Below, piece after piece: positions 6,888-14,556 of a DNA stretch of 64,000 nucleotides. Within the stretch, counting starts at the first letter, position 1. Every line of letters begins with the position of its first letter. This DNA comes from a virus, in IMG/VR virus record IMGVR_UViG_3300031787_000077, positions 1 through 64,000 of that record; one strand, written 5' to 3'. The position numbers and the translations under genes were made by a program. The notes below the pieces were generated by a model. The model was not told the DNA's origin, ran no database searches, and saw only the letters and a list, made by a program, of their open reading frames with translations.

Positions 6888-7136
6888 ATGAAGAAATTGA
6901 TTTTTTTGCTGTGTTTGATTTTTATCGGTTGTGATTCGCCCACTACATCTAACTCTCAGATTGATAAGATTCTGAGGGCTAAGAGTATTGTTAAAAGCAT
7001 GGTTAAACATCCTGATACTTTGGTTTTTAAGGAATTTGAAACCAATGTTGTGGGAGATAATGTTAGTCTTACTTTTTCTTGTAAGAATGGTTTTGGTGTT
7101 CCAGAAACCCATACTGTGAATGTGTTGGTGGATTGA
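6888..7136 (+). CDS. putative lipoprotein, 82 aa
   Basis: KK followed by a hydrophobic core and FIGC at residues 12-15 gives a type II (lipoprotein) signal peptide with predicted lipidated Cys15. The mature part is a small beta-rich domain (LVFKEFETNVVGDNVSLTF). Phage lipoproteins often act in the host envelope, for example in superinfection exclusion or as spanins. Which applies here cannot be told. A strong AACCCTTTTACGGAG leader precedes it. Confidence 0.65.
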   Translation: MKKLIFLLCLIFIGCDSPTTSNSQIDKILRAKSIVKSMVKHPDTLVFKEFETNVVGDNVSLTFSCKNGFGVPETHTVNVLVD

Positions 7137-7155
7137 TTTTTTGTGAACTGAGGTA

Positions 7156-7183
7156 TTGACAACTGCCGATAGAGTGATATACT
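7156..7183 (+). promoter_or_regulatory. sigma70-type promoter with GCCGATA box
   Basis: TTGACA (7156-7161), 16-bp spacer containing GCCGATA, TATACT (7178-7183). It sits in the gap before the gene starting at 7223, which has its own GGAGAC ribosome site. Confidence 0.8.
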
Positions 7184-7222
7184 ACCGTTATGAGTTCTAA
7201 GCCTTGGAGATTGGAGACAAAC

Positions 7223-7516
7223 ATGAACGATGTTAATATTCCAGAAAATACTCTGATTAGTTACTACCGTGACAAGCATGGTAATCCCCGTGGAGTTTTG
7301 GTGGCTGTTAAAAAGGGTCGTCATGGGAATTTTAATGTGGGATATGCTCAGTGCCGTAAGGGCGATAAGTTTAGCAAAAAGATGGGGCTAAAGATTGCTC
7401 TTGGGCGATCTTATTATGAGCATATGGATGCTTTGGATAATATGCCTCATAACTTGCGTAAGATGCTTCCATCCTTTATTAAGAGATGTGAACGATATTA
7501 TAAGGTGTTTGTATGA
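7223..7516 (+). CDS. conserved phage protein, 97 aa
   Basis: ATG 7223 is chosen over ATG 7190 because 7190 would lie at the predicted transcript start, while 7223 has GGAGAC seven bases upstream. The pattern GVLVAVKKG, NVGYAQCRKGDKF and KIALGRSYYE is familiar from small conserved proteins in many phages, function unknown. Basic, likely soluble. First gene of the transcript from the 7156 promoter. Confidence 0.7.
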   Translation: MNDVNIPENTLISYYRDKHGNPRGVLVAVKKGRHGNFNVGYAQCRKGDKFSKKMGLKIALGRSYYEHMDALDNMPHNLRKMLPSFIKRCERYYKVFV

Positions 7517-7719
7517 AAACTATAGACTATCCTTCTGCTGCTATGGAGTGTGCCAGATATATTTTTGATAGTGATTGTGAGCAGATTAGTTATCAAGAAT
7601 ATGTAAGAGATGGAAATGATCCAAGAGAACATATTCTATACTGTGCTGCTGTGGTTCTTGGCGAAACTGATGATTTTCAACCCGATATTGACGATTACCT
7701 TCATATGGAGAATGATTGA
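7513..7719 (+). CDS. hypothetical acidic protein, 68 aa
   Basis: ATGA overlaps at the start. Helical, acidic, three Cys (ECARYIFDSDCEQISYQEY). No recognised family. Part of the 7223-8936 operon. Confidence 0.6.
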   Translation: MKTIDYPSAAMECARYIFDSDCEQISYQEYVRDGNDPREHILYCAAVVLGETDDFQPDIDDYLHMEND

Positions 7720-7907
7720 TGACTAAGGTTTATGATGTTAAGCAATATAATGGTAAGTTTGTTGTGACCAAGAACGACGAACCCATTTTGCTGCCTAAAA
7801 CCGATGGACAGTTTATTGTCACAGAGTTTGATAGTAAAGAAGATGCTGAGAAGTATTTAACTATTCTTGAAAGTCTTTTAAAGAAGCGAAAGGTTAGTCA
7901 TGCCTAA
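7719..7907 (+). CDS. hypothetical protein, 62 aa
   Basis: ATG 7719 overlaps the upstream TGA. Two beta hairpins (KVYDVKQYNGKFVVTKNDEP) and a C-terminal helix ending in basic residues (EKYLTILESLLKKRK). No family recognised. Confidence 0.6.
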   Translation: MTKVYDVKQYNGKFVVTKNDEPILLPKTDGQFIVTEFDSKEDAEKYLTILESLLKKRKVSHA

Positions 7908-8181
7908 ATTTTTAGTTACTATGAATCTTGTTGAAGCAAAGACCACAACCTTTGTTATTGAAGCAAAGTCTAGTGATGATGTACATGATGCTTTGGGCGA
8001 ACTAGAGGCTGATTATTTTGAGGAAAACTGTGAGTGGGTAACGGTAGATTATGAATCTCCCATTATTGAAAGTGTGGAAGTGACCAACAAGGGTCTTGGA
8101 GTTTGTGACGCTAAAGAGAATAAAAAGATTCAGACCAAATTTAATAAGATTATCAAAGAACTAGATAAAACACAACAATGA
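7900..8181 (+). CDS. hypothetical protein, 93 aa
   Basis: Short beta-alpha-beta pattern (KFLVTMNLVEAKTTTFVIEA, then DDVHDALGELEADYF) typical of small ferredoxin-like phage proteins. C-terminal Lys-rich helix. It overlaps both neighbours. Function unknown. Confidence 0.6.
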   Translation: MPKFLVTMNLVEAKTTTFVIEAKSSDDVHDALGELEADYFEENCEWVTVDYESPIIESVEVTNKGLGVCDAKENKKIQTKFNKIIKELDKTQQ

Positions 8182-8936
8182 TTCGCTCAAGATTACATCG
8201 CTGGACTTGTGGCAAAGTTGCTGACTTTATTCGTGGAGAAGAAAAGCCATTTCCTTTAGAGGGGGACGAATGGGATGATTGGCATAAGAATGCTAGGAAA
8301 AATCGTCCATTTAGATACTGGCTTGCAGAAAAGGGTTTAAAGAAACTGCAAAATATTTGCTACTTTCCATATGATGTTTATCGTACAGTCTGGATTTATG
8401 TTCGTAACAGATGGATAGATCAAACTCATAAGATAGATACTGGATTAAAACCCGGTGGCTATTATGAATTTGATACTAAACTATTGCATGGTCTTTTTAA
8501 TGAATTGTGTGACTATGTTGAAGTAGAATTGGCCCACCTTAATTCTTATGACAATACAGCACAATATGTCTTTAAAAAGGGTCGCTGTCCACAAGCAGGA
8601 CTAGACCATTTAGATTGGGCAGCAGAATTAACTATGGGCGAAAGTTTTAAGTTGGATAATGATGATCCCGACTATAATAAGCCCACACCCCAAGCAGAAT
8701 CGGCCGAAATTATTATAACATTATATTTGTGGTGGAAAAATATTCGACCACTACGATTTGACCCTCACCTATTATATGACGCTGTAGATGATAATCAGAT
8801 TTTTGGCCCAAATATTTTGCCAGCATCCACTAAGGAAATCTTTGACAAAGTTGAGGAAATGGAGCAGCAATATAAGGAAGAAGATACGGATATGTTAATC
8901 TCTCTGGTTAAAGTTAGAGGCAGCGTATGGAGTTAA
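8178..8936 (+). CDS. conserved large-phage protein of unknown function, 252 aa
   Basis: Opens with LHRWTCGKVADFIRGEEKP and contains DEWDDWHKNARK, LFNELCDYVEVELAHL and a GLDHLDWAAELT block. I recognise this as a conserved hypothetical family in T4-like and other large phages, but its function is not known to me. Soluble, Trp-rich. Its length suggests a single complete domain set. Last gene of the 7223 operon. Confidence 0.75.
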   Translation: MIRSRLHRWTCGKVADFIRGEEKPFPLEGDEWDDWHKNARKNRPFRYWLAEKGLKKLQNICYFPYDVYRTVWIYVRNRWIDQTHKIDTGLKPGGYYEFDTKLLHGLFNELCDYVEVELAHLNSYDNTAQYVFKKGRCPQAGLDHLDWAAELTMGESFKLDNDDPDYNKPTPQAESAEIIITLYLWWKNIRPLRFDPHLLYDAVDDNQIFGPNILPASTKEIFDKVEEMEQQYKEEDTDMLISLVKVRGSVWS

Positions 8937-8938
8937 CT

Positions 8939-9088
8939 ATGAAGGACAATTACTCATCTGCATCAGAAGCAGCATCAGAAGGATACTCTGAACTAATTTA
9001 TCACAATAAAAATAAAAACCTTAACCAATCACCCCCTAAAAAACTAAAGTGGTATGATTGGCTTTTACTATTAGTCTTTAGGAGATAA
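8939..9088 (+). CDS. small hypothetical protein, 49 aa
   Basis: Ser/Ala-rich N-terminus (SSASEAASEGYSE), Lys/Asn-rich middle and a hydrophobic basic C-terminus (WLLLLVFRR) that could insert in the membrane. Begins three bases after the preceding stop; the GGAG in its own 3' end serves the next gene. Confidence 0.5.
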   Translation: MKDNYSSASEAASEGYSELIYHNKNKNLNQSPPKKLKWYDWLLLLVFRR

Positions 9089-9091
9089 CCA

Positions 9092-9325
9092 ATGTCTAAA
9101 CAAATTTTTAATAGTTACGACGAAGCCCACAAGTATAGAATGAGTCACCCCATCCAGCAAGATTTGGATAACATAAAGAGTATTGCTACGGCAATTAAAG
9201 ATATGACTATTATGTTTGATCTTAGTTATAGCCAATCAGCAGTAAAGGAATTACTTGCTGATATTGATATGGGCATGAGAGCAATATTAGAGATTATTAA
9301 TGGGTCTAGCGGAAAGAATAAATAA
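9092..9325 (+). CDS. protein with YDEAHKY N-terminal module, 77 aa
   Basis: N-terminus FNSYDEAHKYRMSHPI is shared, down to a 20-bp identical DNA stretch (9125-9144), with the gene at 9823, after which the two diverge completely. The remainder is helical (VKELLADIDMGMRAILEI). Suggests exchange of a common N-terminal module between neighbouring genes. Function unknown. Confidence 0.6.
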   Translation: MSKQIFNSYDEAHKYRMSHPIQQDLDNIKSIATAIKDMTIMFDLSYSQSAVKELLADIDMGMRAILEIINGSSGKNK

Positions 9326-9326
9326 T

Positions 9327-9614
9327 ATGACAACGCAAAATATTCCAAATTGGAAAAAAGGAGACATAGTTGCTCTGCTACAGAATAGCGATAGAGTTAT
9401 CCATATTTTTGAAGCAGAACATGATCCTTGGTATGGAAAATCCTTTTTTAGTTCAAAGGAAGATTGGTATTATGGTTGCAGAAACTGCGAAGAATTAAGA
9501 TTAGCCACTATGGAAGATATAGACCACAAAATAAAATACCAAAAAGAAAATGTAGAACGAGAAAAAGCAGTCTTAGATCAGTTACTTAATTTTAGGGGGC
9601 GTTTGTCACAATGA
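9327..9614 (+). CDS. hypothetical protein, 95 aa
   Basis: ATG 9327 follows the previous stop; an earlier in-frame ATG at 9300 lies inside the upstream gene. NWKKGDIVALLQ suggests a small beta-barrel-like start, followed by a long charged helix (KIKYQKENVEREKAVLDQ). No family recognised. Confidence 0.6.
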   Translation: MTTQNIPNWKKGDIVALLQNSDRVIHIFEAEHDPWYGKSFFSSKEDWYYGCRNCEELRLATMEDIDHKIKYQKENVEREKAVLDQLLNFRGRLSQ

Positions 9615-9826
9615 AAATACAAAATAAAACAGAGATAGACCTATCCGTAGAAGATGTGAAAGTCGCTATTGCCAAGTATCTTCAAGAGTCGCAAAATCTA
9701 TCACTAAATAGTGAACTAATTATGCACTTTCATGTAATTAATAAACCAACTCAACACCCAATGTATATTTCTGATACATTAGATAAGTTTGTTTTTGATG
9801 GTGCTACTGTTATAGCGTCAAAATGA
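9611..9826 (+). CDS. hypothetical protein, 71 aa
   Basis: Overlaps both neighbours by four bases. Helix SVEDVKVAIAKYLQESQNL followed by strands (LIMHFHVINKP). Resembles small conserved phage proteins, but no family can be named. Confidence 0.6.
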   Translation: MKIQNKTEIDLSVEDVKVAIAKYLQESQNLSLNSELIMHFHVINKPTQHPMYISDTLDKFVFDGATVIASK

Positions 9827-10149
9827 ATAAGATTTTTGACAATTATGACGAAGCCCACAAGTATAGTTTAACAATACCTTGGAAACTAGAAACTTGTAAT
9901 GTTGGAGAAGGTTGTTGGTGCAGAATTATTCTGCCGACAGAAAAGATACTTTATAAAAATAAGGTGGGAGATACTGAAAGAGTTGATGAACTTGATTATA
10001 TTATTCCAGATGGAAGCGTAGATAAAGAAACGGCTGAATATATGGTTACTATACATAATCAGTTAATAAACATTTATAAGAATCAAAAGAAAAGATTAGA
10101 GACACTACAAAAATTGAATGATTTAGATCAAGAACTAGGAATAAAATAA
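9823..10149 (+). CDS. protein with YDEAHKY N-terminal module, 108 aa
   Basis: Shares FDNYDEAHKYSLTIPW with the gene at 9092 and then differs. The middle has CNVGEGCWCRIILPTEK with three Cys, and the end is a long coiled-coil-like helix (NQLINIYKNQKKRLETLQ). Function unknown. Confidence 0.6.
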   Translation: MNKIFDNYDEAHKYSLTIPWKLETCNVGEGCWCRIILPTEKILYKNKVGDTERVDELDYIIPDGSVDKETAEYMVTIHNQLINIYKNQKKRLETLQKLNDLDQELGIK

Positions 10150-10391
10150 TGAGTTGGCAATATAGAGTAGTTAAAAAAACAACCAAGATTCCTCTTGGAG
10201 AAACTGATATTACTTATGAAATTCATGATGTATATCTTGATGAAAGTCTAGATATTGTGAGTATTGGTAGACTATCATTTCCTATGGGTGATGATGTTGA
10301 GTCATTACAATGGAGCCTAGAAAGAATGATTGAGGCTTGTAAAAAGCCCGTCATCGACTATAATACTGGAGAAGAACAAGATCGGAATTAA
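10149..10391 (+). CDS. conserved WxYRVV protein, 80 aa
   Basis: SWQYRVVKK, YEIHDVYLDESLDIVSIG, then LQWSLERMIEACKKPVID match a short family I know from phages and bacteria (pattern W-x-Y-R-V-V, I-H-E-V-Y-Y-D, L-x-x-M-x-x-A-x-x-K-P-V). The function of that family is unknown. Ends just before the GC-rich RNA-like gap. Confidence 0.7.
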   Translation: MSWQYRVVKKTTKIPLGETDITYEIHDVYLDESLDIVSIGRLSFPMGDDVESLQWSLERMIEACKKPVIDYNTGEEQDRN

Positions 10392-10394
10392 CCG

Positions 10395-10501
10395 ACGCCA
10401 CTGGGTTGATCGCCAGAGGGCAACGTCCTGTGCCTCTAGTTCCCGTATGATCCTGCTATATGCTGGTTCGCTAGGGTTCTAACGCACGATAATGGGGGCG
10501 T
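10395..10501 (+). ncRNA. candidate structured RNA in a GC-rich gap
   Basis: The 10392-10522 gap has no gene and is clearly richer in G+C than its surroundings. ACGCC (10395-10399) can pair with GGCGT (10497-10501). Inside are hairpins CTGG/CCAG, AGAGG/CCTCT and CG-TAG/CTA-CG with a GGTT loop. A TTTTC follows the closing stem. It cannot be folded into a standard tRNA. Identity unknown. Confidence 0.45.
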
Positions 10502-10522
10502 TTTCAATACAAAGGAAAAAAT

Positions 10523-10813
10523 ATGGAAAATTTTGATTGGGATGCTTTTGTAGAGGAAAGTAAAAAATATAAAGCGTGTGCTTGTCTATGGATAGACGAA
10601 GAAAATGATAGAATAGAACTATTGTTGGATAGTTCTGCTGCTACTTATAGTCAATGGATACCGGGAGAAGGAGCAGATATTTGTTTGCTAAGATGCGATA
10701 AAAGTAGAAAAGTTATTGGAGTTAATCTTCCATTATATCAAACCGACTTTAGCGTATTTCATACTGATCGTATAAGAGTTAAAATAAACGAAGGTTTCTT
10801 AAAAGAAGAATAA
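10523..10813 (+). CDS. hypothetical protein, 96 aa
   Basis: Good ribosome site AAAGGAAAAA. CACLWIDEENDRIELLLD and ICLLRCDKSRKVIGVNLPLY give a beta-sheet domain of a type seen in phage and bacterial small proteins, where a degenerate domain binds no known ligand. First gene after the RNA-like gap. Confidence 0.6.
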   Translation: MENFDWDAFVEESKKYKACACLWIDEENDRIELLLDSSAATYSQWIPGEGADICLLRCDKSRKVIGVNLPLYQTDFSVFHTDRIRVKINEGFLKEE

Positions 10814-10815
10814 TT

Positions 10816-11028
10816 ATGATAGTTAACATACCAAAAGAATTAGAGAACCTAAACAGAAATGATATCGACAAAGTTTGTGAACTAGTAGATAAACTGGTCG
10901 ATCATATTATGACAACTTATTATTTTACAGAAAAAGATGAGGAGGTTCTAGCCGCCCTAATTACAGACTATATGATAGATTTGATTAATCCAGACTTACT
11001 AGATTTTGACAAGGAAAAAATAAAATGA
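10816..11028 (+). CDS. hypothetical acidic helical protein, 70 aa
   Basis: Almost entirely helical and acidic (NDIDKVCELVDKLVDHIM). No transmembrane segment or known motif. Overlaps the next start. Confidence 0.6.
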   Translation: MIVNIPKELENLNRNDIDKVCELVDKLVDHIMTTYYFTEKDEEVLAALITDYMIDLINPDLLDFDKEKIK

Positions 11029-11447
11029 AAAAAGAAGTTGCTAAAAAGTGGGTTAAGGCTTTGCGTAGCGGAAAATATAAGCAAGGTAAAGGTTATCTAA
11101 AACAATTTAATAGTAAGAATCAACCAAGACATTGTTGTTTGGGTGTTCTTTGTGAGTTGTATAATGATACTATGAAGAAAAATCATAAAAAAACATTGTT
11201 TGCTGAAGAAATGGAAGATAATGTATCAGGTACAAGTTTTGTTAGATTCGATCTAAAAGATGGGGGTCTACCAAAAGTGGTGAAAAAATGGGCTGGTATT
11301 AATGATGAGACAGGAGAATTTATTTGTAAGGTAAAGTATAAAAATTATGAATATGACGATAGTCAAAATCTGTCAGTCATGAATGATGATGGTAAAAAGT
11401 TTTCAACTATCGCTGATATTATAGAAAAAAATATAGAGAATCTATGA
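11025..11447 (+). CDS. conserved phage protein with RSGKYKQGKGYL motif, 140 aa
   Basis: WVKALRSGKYKQGKGYLK, RHCCLGVLCELY, LPKVVKKWAGIND and NDDGKKFSTIADIIE form the block order of a widespread tailed-phage family of unknown function. The CCLGVLC core with conserved Cys is its hallmark. Full length for the family. Confidence 0.75.
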   Translation: MKKEVAKKWVKALRSGKYKQGKGYLKQFNSKNQPRHCCLGVLCELYNDTMKKNHKKTLFAEEMEDNVSGTSFVRFDLKDGGLPKVVKKWAGINDETGEFICKVKYKNYEYDDSQNLSVMNDDGKKFSTIADIIEKNIENL

Positions 11448-11743
11448 AAGGTCCGTTAATTTACTACGAACTTAAAGATATGTACGGGACCAATTTGAGT
11501 GATTCTAAACTAGCCACTGAATTGCGTAAGAGCGTTCTAGAAGAAATTGATCTTGGATTTAATGTTGAGATTGATTTTGATGGGGTAGATAGCATTAGTA
11601 AAAATTGGGCTAAAAACGCTTTTGGAACTATTGTGAAACAGAAGGGTGGCGATTTTTTCAAGAATCATATCTTACTAACTAATCTTAATAAGAAGAATAT
11701 GACGGTCATTCTGAAAGAAATTAAGGAGATACTGGAAGTTTAA
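11444..11743 (+). CDS. STAS-like DUF4325 domain protein, 99 aa
   Basis: Pattern VEIDFDGVDSISKNWAKNAF then FGTIV and HILLTNLNKKNM fits the small STAS-like DUF4325 domain, known in phages and beside regulatory ATPases. Role unknown; the fold suggests protein-protein binding. Coupled by overlap to the RtcB gene. Confidence 0.6.
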   Translation: MKGPLIYYELKDMYGTNLSDSKLATELRKSVLEEIDLGFNVEIDFDGVDSISKNWAKNAFGTIVKQKGGDFFKNHILLTNLNKKNMTVILKEIKEILEV

Positions 11744-13110
11744 TGATAACAGGACAAACGCTCATAGATTTGGGATATAAACCATCGAAATGGTTTAAAA
11801 ATGTTATTGATTATGCTAATGCTAATCAACTAGACAACAATGGTATCGTATCATATATTGAGTCTATTGTGCCTAAAACTATAGAACCCTATAATAATCC
11901 CATATCTTTTCATAAAAATATAGTTGCTAATAATAAGCAGGAACAGTCTAATATAGATAGTGTTTGTGCTGCAATGAATAGTATATTAAGAATTCCTACT
12001 GCTGTTAATGCAGCAATTATGCCCGATGCCTGTCCTACTGGCAAGGGAGAAATTCCTGTTGGTGGAATAGTAGTCACAAAAAACGCTATTCATCCTAGTA
12101 TGCACAGTGCTGATATTTGTTGTTCAGTAATGGCTACAGATTTAGGCTACGCTGACCCAAAGAGCGTATTAGATGCTGCTTTTGAAACCACTCATTTTGG
12201 TATTGGCGGTCGAGATAGAGACAATCAATTAGTTAGATTGCCATCCGACCTTAAAGAAAAGATCATGAATAATTACTATCTAAATAGTAATAAGAGTTTA
12301 AACTATGCTCATAGCCATCTTGGTACTCAAGGAGATGGAAATCATTTCTTGTTCGTGGGGAAAAGCAAGAGTAATGGTCATACATATTTGGTGACTCATC
12401 ATGGTAGCAGAGGGTTTGGGGCTAATCTTTATAAGGAAGGTATGTATAAGGCCCAAATGTTTCGTCAAGAAATAGCACCCAATGTTGATCCTAAAAACGC
12501 ATGGATTCCATATAATACAAAAGAGGGAAATGATTATTGGGAGGCTTTACAAATTGTAAGAGAGTGGACAAAACTTAATCATGAGTCTCTGCATGATGCT
12601 ATTAAGGTTAAAGTATCTAGATTTTTATATTCTGATAGATTTTGGAATGAGCATAATTTTGTCTTTAAGAAAGACGATATTTTTTATCACGCAAAAGGCG
12701 CTACTCCAATGACCAATGATTTTGTTCCAGACTCAACAAGTGGACTCAGATTAGTTCCTCTTAATATGAGTGAGCCTATTTTGGTAATGAAAGAGTCACC
12801 CAACCTTACAGGATTGGGATTTGCCCCTCATGGAGCAGGCAGAGAATATAGCAGAACAGAGCATTGTAGAATTAAATTACAACATAAAAATGGCTATCAA
12901 TTATTTGAAGAAGAAACACAGGGTCTTGACGTTAGGTTTTTTTCTGGTAAGATAGATATAAGCGAACTGCCAAGTGCTTACAAAAATGCCGACAAAATAA
13001 AAGAACAGATCAGACATTTTAATCTAGGCACTATAGTAGATGAAATAGAACCATACGGCTGTATAATGAGTGGTCATGCTGATAAGCCTTGGAGAAAAAA
13101 GAAATGTTAG
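11743..13110 (+). CDS. rtcB: RtcB-type RNA ligase (3'-phosphate / 5'-OH)
   Basis: 455 aa. GTP- and Mn-dependent RNA ligases of this family join 2',3'-cyclic-phosphate or 3'-phosphate ends to 5'-OH ends. Visible family signatures: HSADICCSV (metal-binding Asp124/Cys126-127), GTQGDGNHF (199-201 GNH), VTHHGSRGFG (about 217-226), HN at 304-305, KGATPM (318-323) and APHGAGREYSRTEHC, where His363 would carry the guanylate. No intein or truncation. With the second RNA ligase at 14557 and the tmRNA it fits repair of RNA cut by host anti-phage nucleases and rescue of stalled ribosomes. Phage RtcB-like proteins are known; the repair role is inference. Confidence 0.92.
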   Translation: MITGQTLIDLGYKPSKWFKNVIDYANANQLDNNGIVSYIESIVPKTIEPYNNPISFHKNIVANNKQEQSNIDSVCAAMNSILRIPTAVNAAIMPDACPTGKGEIPVGGIVVTKNAIHPSMHSADICCSVMATDLGYADPKSVLDAAFETTHFGIGGRDRDNQLVRLPSDLKEKIMNNYYLNSNKSLNYAHSHLGTQGDGNHFLFVGKSKSNGHTYLVTHHGSRGFGANLYKEGMYKAQMFRQEIAPNVDPKNAWIPYNTKEGNDYWEALQIVREWTKLNHESLHDAIKVKVSRFLYSDRFWNEHNFVFKKDDIFYHAKGATPMTNDFVPDSTSGLRLVPLNMSEPILVMKESPNLTGLGFAPHGAGREYSRTEHCRIKLQHKNGYQLFEEETQGLDVRFFSGKIDISELPSAYKNADKIKEQIRHFNLGTIVDEIEPYGCIMSGHADKPWRKKKC

Positions 13111-13316
13111 AGTTTATAGCGAGACTTTTCCTAAGCACAGTATTAGCGTGTGTAATATCTGTTGCGTGTTCTGTAGGTATAACATCGCTCTTATTTCATA
13201 TTGTTCAGGTTTTTGATTTAAATCCCGGTCGTGATAATTATTGGGTGTTTAATGTAACTATAGTTTCACTAATATTTAGTTGGATAATTAGTTTTGGTTA
13301 CTTGATGTGGCATTAA
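13104..13316 (+). CDS. two-helix membrane protein, 70 aa
   Basis: ATG 13104 overlaps the rtcB stop. Two hydrophobic segments (LFLSTVLACVISVACSVGI and VFNVTIVSLIFSWIISFGYL) around a polar loop. Function unknown. Confidence 0.6.
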   Translation: MLEFIARLFLSTVLACVISVACSVGITSLLFHIVQVFDLNPGRDNYWVFNVTIVSLIFSWIISFGYLMWH

Positions 13317-13333
13317 ATCATGAGGATCATAAA

Positions 13334-13579
13334 ATGATTACATTTGACGAATTTCTAAAAAAAGTAGACGATACATTCTTGAATAATCACGCAGTAAGAT
13401 CACGCGGAAAAATAAAAGCAGAAAATCAATGGAGATATGGTCAAACAGTAATTAATGTATTATACGATGTTTGGGGAGAAAAATGTAGGGAAATAACCAA
13501 TACTCCCTTTGATTGTTTTTATAAAGATTCTGTGGTAAAATCTACGTTGGATAAACTAGAAAAGGAATGGATAGTATGA
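13334..13579 (+). CDS. WRYGQ-family phage protein, copy 1, 81 aa
   Basis: FDEFLKKVDDTF, then NQWRYGQTVINVLYDV and DCFYKD. The gene at 20469 is a shorter paralogue (FLEFLNLVDRTY, NWRYGQSLMNVLYSV). This family of roughly 65-80 residues is common in large phages and has no known function to me. GAGGATCAT lies before ATG 13334. Confidence 0.7.
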   Translation: MITFDEFLKKVDDTFLNNHAVRSRGKIKAENQWRYGQTVINVLYDVWGEKCREITNTPFDCFYKDSVVKSTLDKLEKEWIV

Positions 13580-14043
13580 AAAAGAAAACTACAAAAAAGA
13601 AAAACAAACCAAAGAAACAAAAGATTGATGTTGTAATAGAATCATTAGTTCATCTTGAACAAAGGGTTAAGGAACTAACTAAAAAGGTTGAACAACTACA
13701 ATATTCTCAACCATATTATCCAAATCCCAATTACCAGTACCACAAAGTCCACCAAAATATTGGCCTAATACCGAACCCTCTTTTAAATATAAGATGTAAC
13801 CTCACATTTGTTAGTTCTTATCAAGAAGCAGAACAAATAAAAAAAGAGCTAGTAAACCTTGGTGCTAATGAAAGCGATATTATTATAAAATTTGTATCGG
13901 GTCCAAACAAATATCTAGTACAAATGAATTCTACTTATTGCGATAATGAATTTCCTGAGCCATTAGACAAATTTTTGCATGATAATGAATGGGTTGCTTT
14001 TAGAAAAATTAAATACGATAAAGAAAAAAATGAATATTTGTAA
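13576..14043 (+). CDS. Lys-rich coiled-coil protein, 155 aa
   Basis: Starts with about 20 mostly Lys residues, then a coiled coil (LVHLEQRVKELTKKVEQL), a Tyr/Pro/Asn-rich linker and an alpha/beta C-terminal half (LTFVSSYQEAEQIKKELV). The N-terminus suggests nucleic-acid contact. No family recognised. Confidence 0.6.
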   Translation: MKKKTTKKKNKPKKQKIDVVIESLVHLEQRVKELTKKVEQLQYSQPYYPNPNYQYHKVHQNIGLIPNPLLNIRCNLTFVSSYQEAEQIKKELVNLGANESDIIIKFVSGPNKYLVQMNSTYCDNEFPEPLDKFLHDNEWVAFRKIKYDKEKNEYL

Positions 14044-14275
14044 TGAATTAAAGAAAGTTCAAGAGATTACAGATCCAAAAATTATAGCAGAAACAATCTG
14101 GATGGCAGATAGACCTCGTACTTGGTGGGAATGGTTTAGTTGGACATTTTATCGAAGGCTTAAATATTTTTATTGTAGTTGTTTTCATTTAAAAAATCAT
14201 CAAATAATTGCTTTTTATTCAAACTATACTCATAGATACAGATGTAATAAATGTGAAAGAGAATTTGATGAATAA
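14030..14275 (+). CDS. small zinc-ribbon-like protein, 81 aa
   Basis: Start taken at ATG 14030, overlapping the preceding gene. Trp-rich middle (RTWWEWFSWTFYRRLK), then CSCFH and RCNKCEREF, a possible four-Cys/His zinc site. A membrane-surface or RNA role is possible, not shown. Confidence 0.55.
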   Translation: MNICNELKKVQEITDPKIIAETIWMADRPRTWWEWFSWTFYRRLKYFYCSCFHLKNHQIIAFYSNYTHRYRCNKCEREFDE

Positions 14276-14555
14276 ACTCACAATCGCTATAGATTATGAC
14301 GATACATATACTGCTGATCCTCCATTTTGGAATAAGGTAATAGAATTAGCAAAAGATCATGGTCACGATATAATTTGTATTACAGCACGAAGAAATATCT
14401 TAGAACATCGTCAAGAACTTATGAAACTTTTACCGGAAGGGATAGCAACTTATTTTTCTTATGATGAACCAAAAGCAGAGTTTATAAAAAGACAAAATAT
14501 AGTGGTGGATATTTGGATAGATGATAGTCCCGGTTGGATTGTAGGAGTCACATAA
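14268..14555 (+). CDS. HAD-superfamily phosphatase-like protein, 95 aa
   Basis: AIDYDDTYTADP carries the DxDxT nucleophile motif (first Asp about residue 8), CITARR is a motif-II-like Thr, and IWIDDSPG is the acidic motif IV. A short single-domain HAD like those found in phages, some acting on nucleotide or RNA-end phosphates. It directly precedes the RNA ligase gene, so an end-healing role is attractive but inferred. ATG 14268 overlaps the upstream stop. Confidence 0.75.
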   Translation: MNKLTIAIDYDDTYTADPPFWNKVIELAKDHGHDIICITARRNILEHRQELMKLLPEGIATYFSYDEPKAEFIKRQNIVVDIWIDDSPGWIVGVT

Positions 14556-14556
14556 A

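Noticed and set aside
10392-10522. A tRNA gene in the GC-rich gap
   Set aside because: TTC-like loops are present, but no 7-bp acceptor or correctly spaced arms can be formed on either strand.
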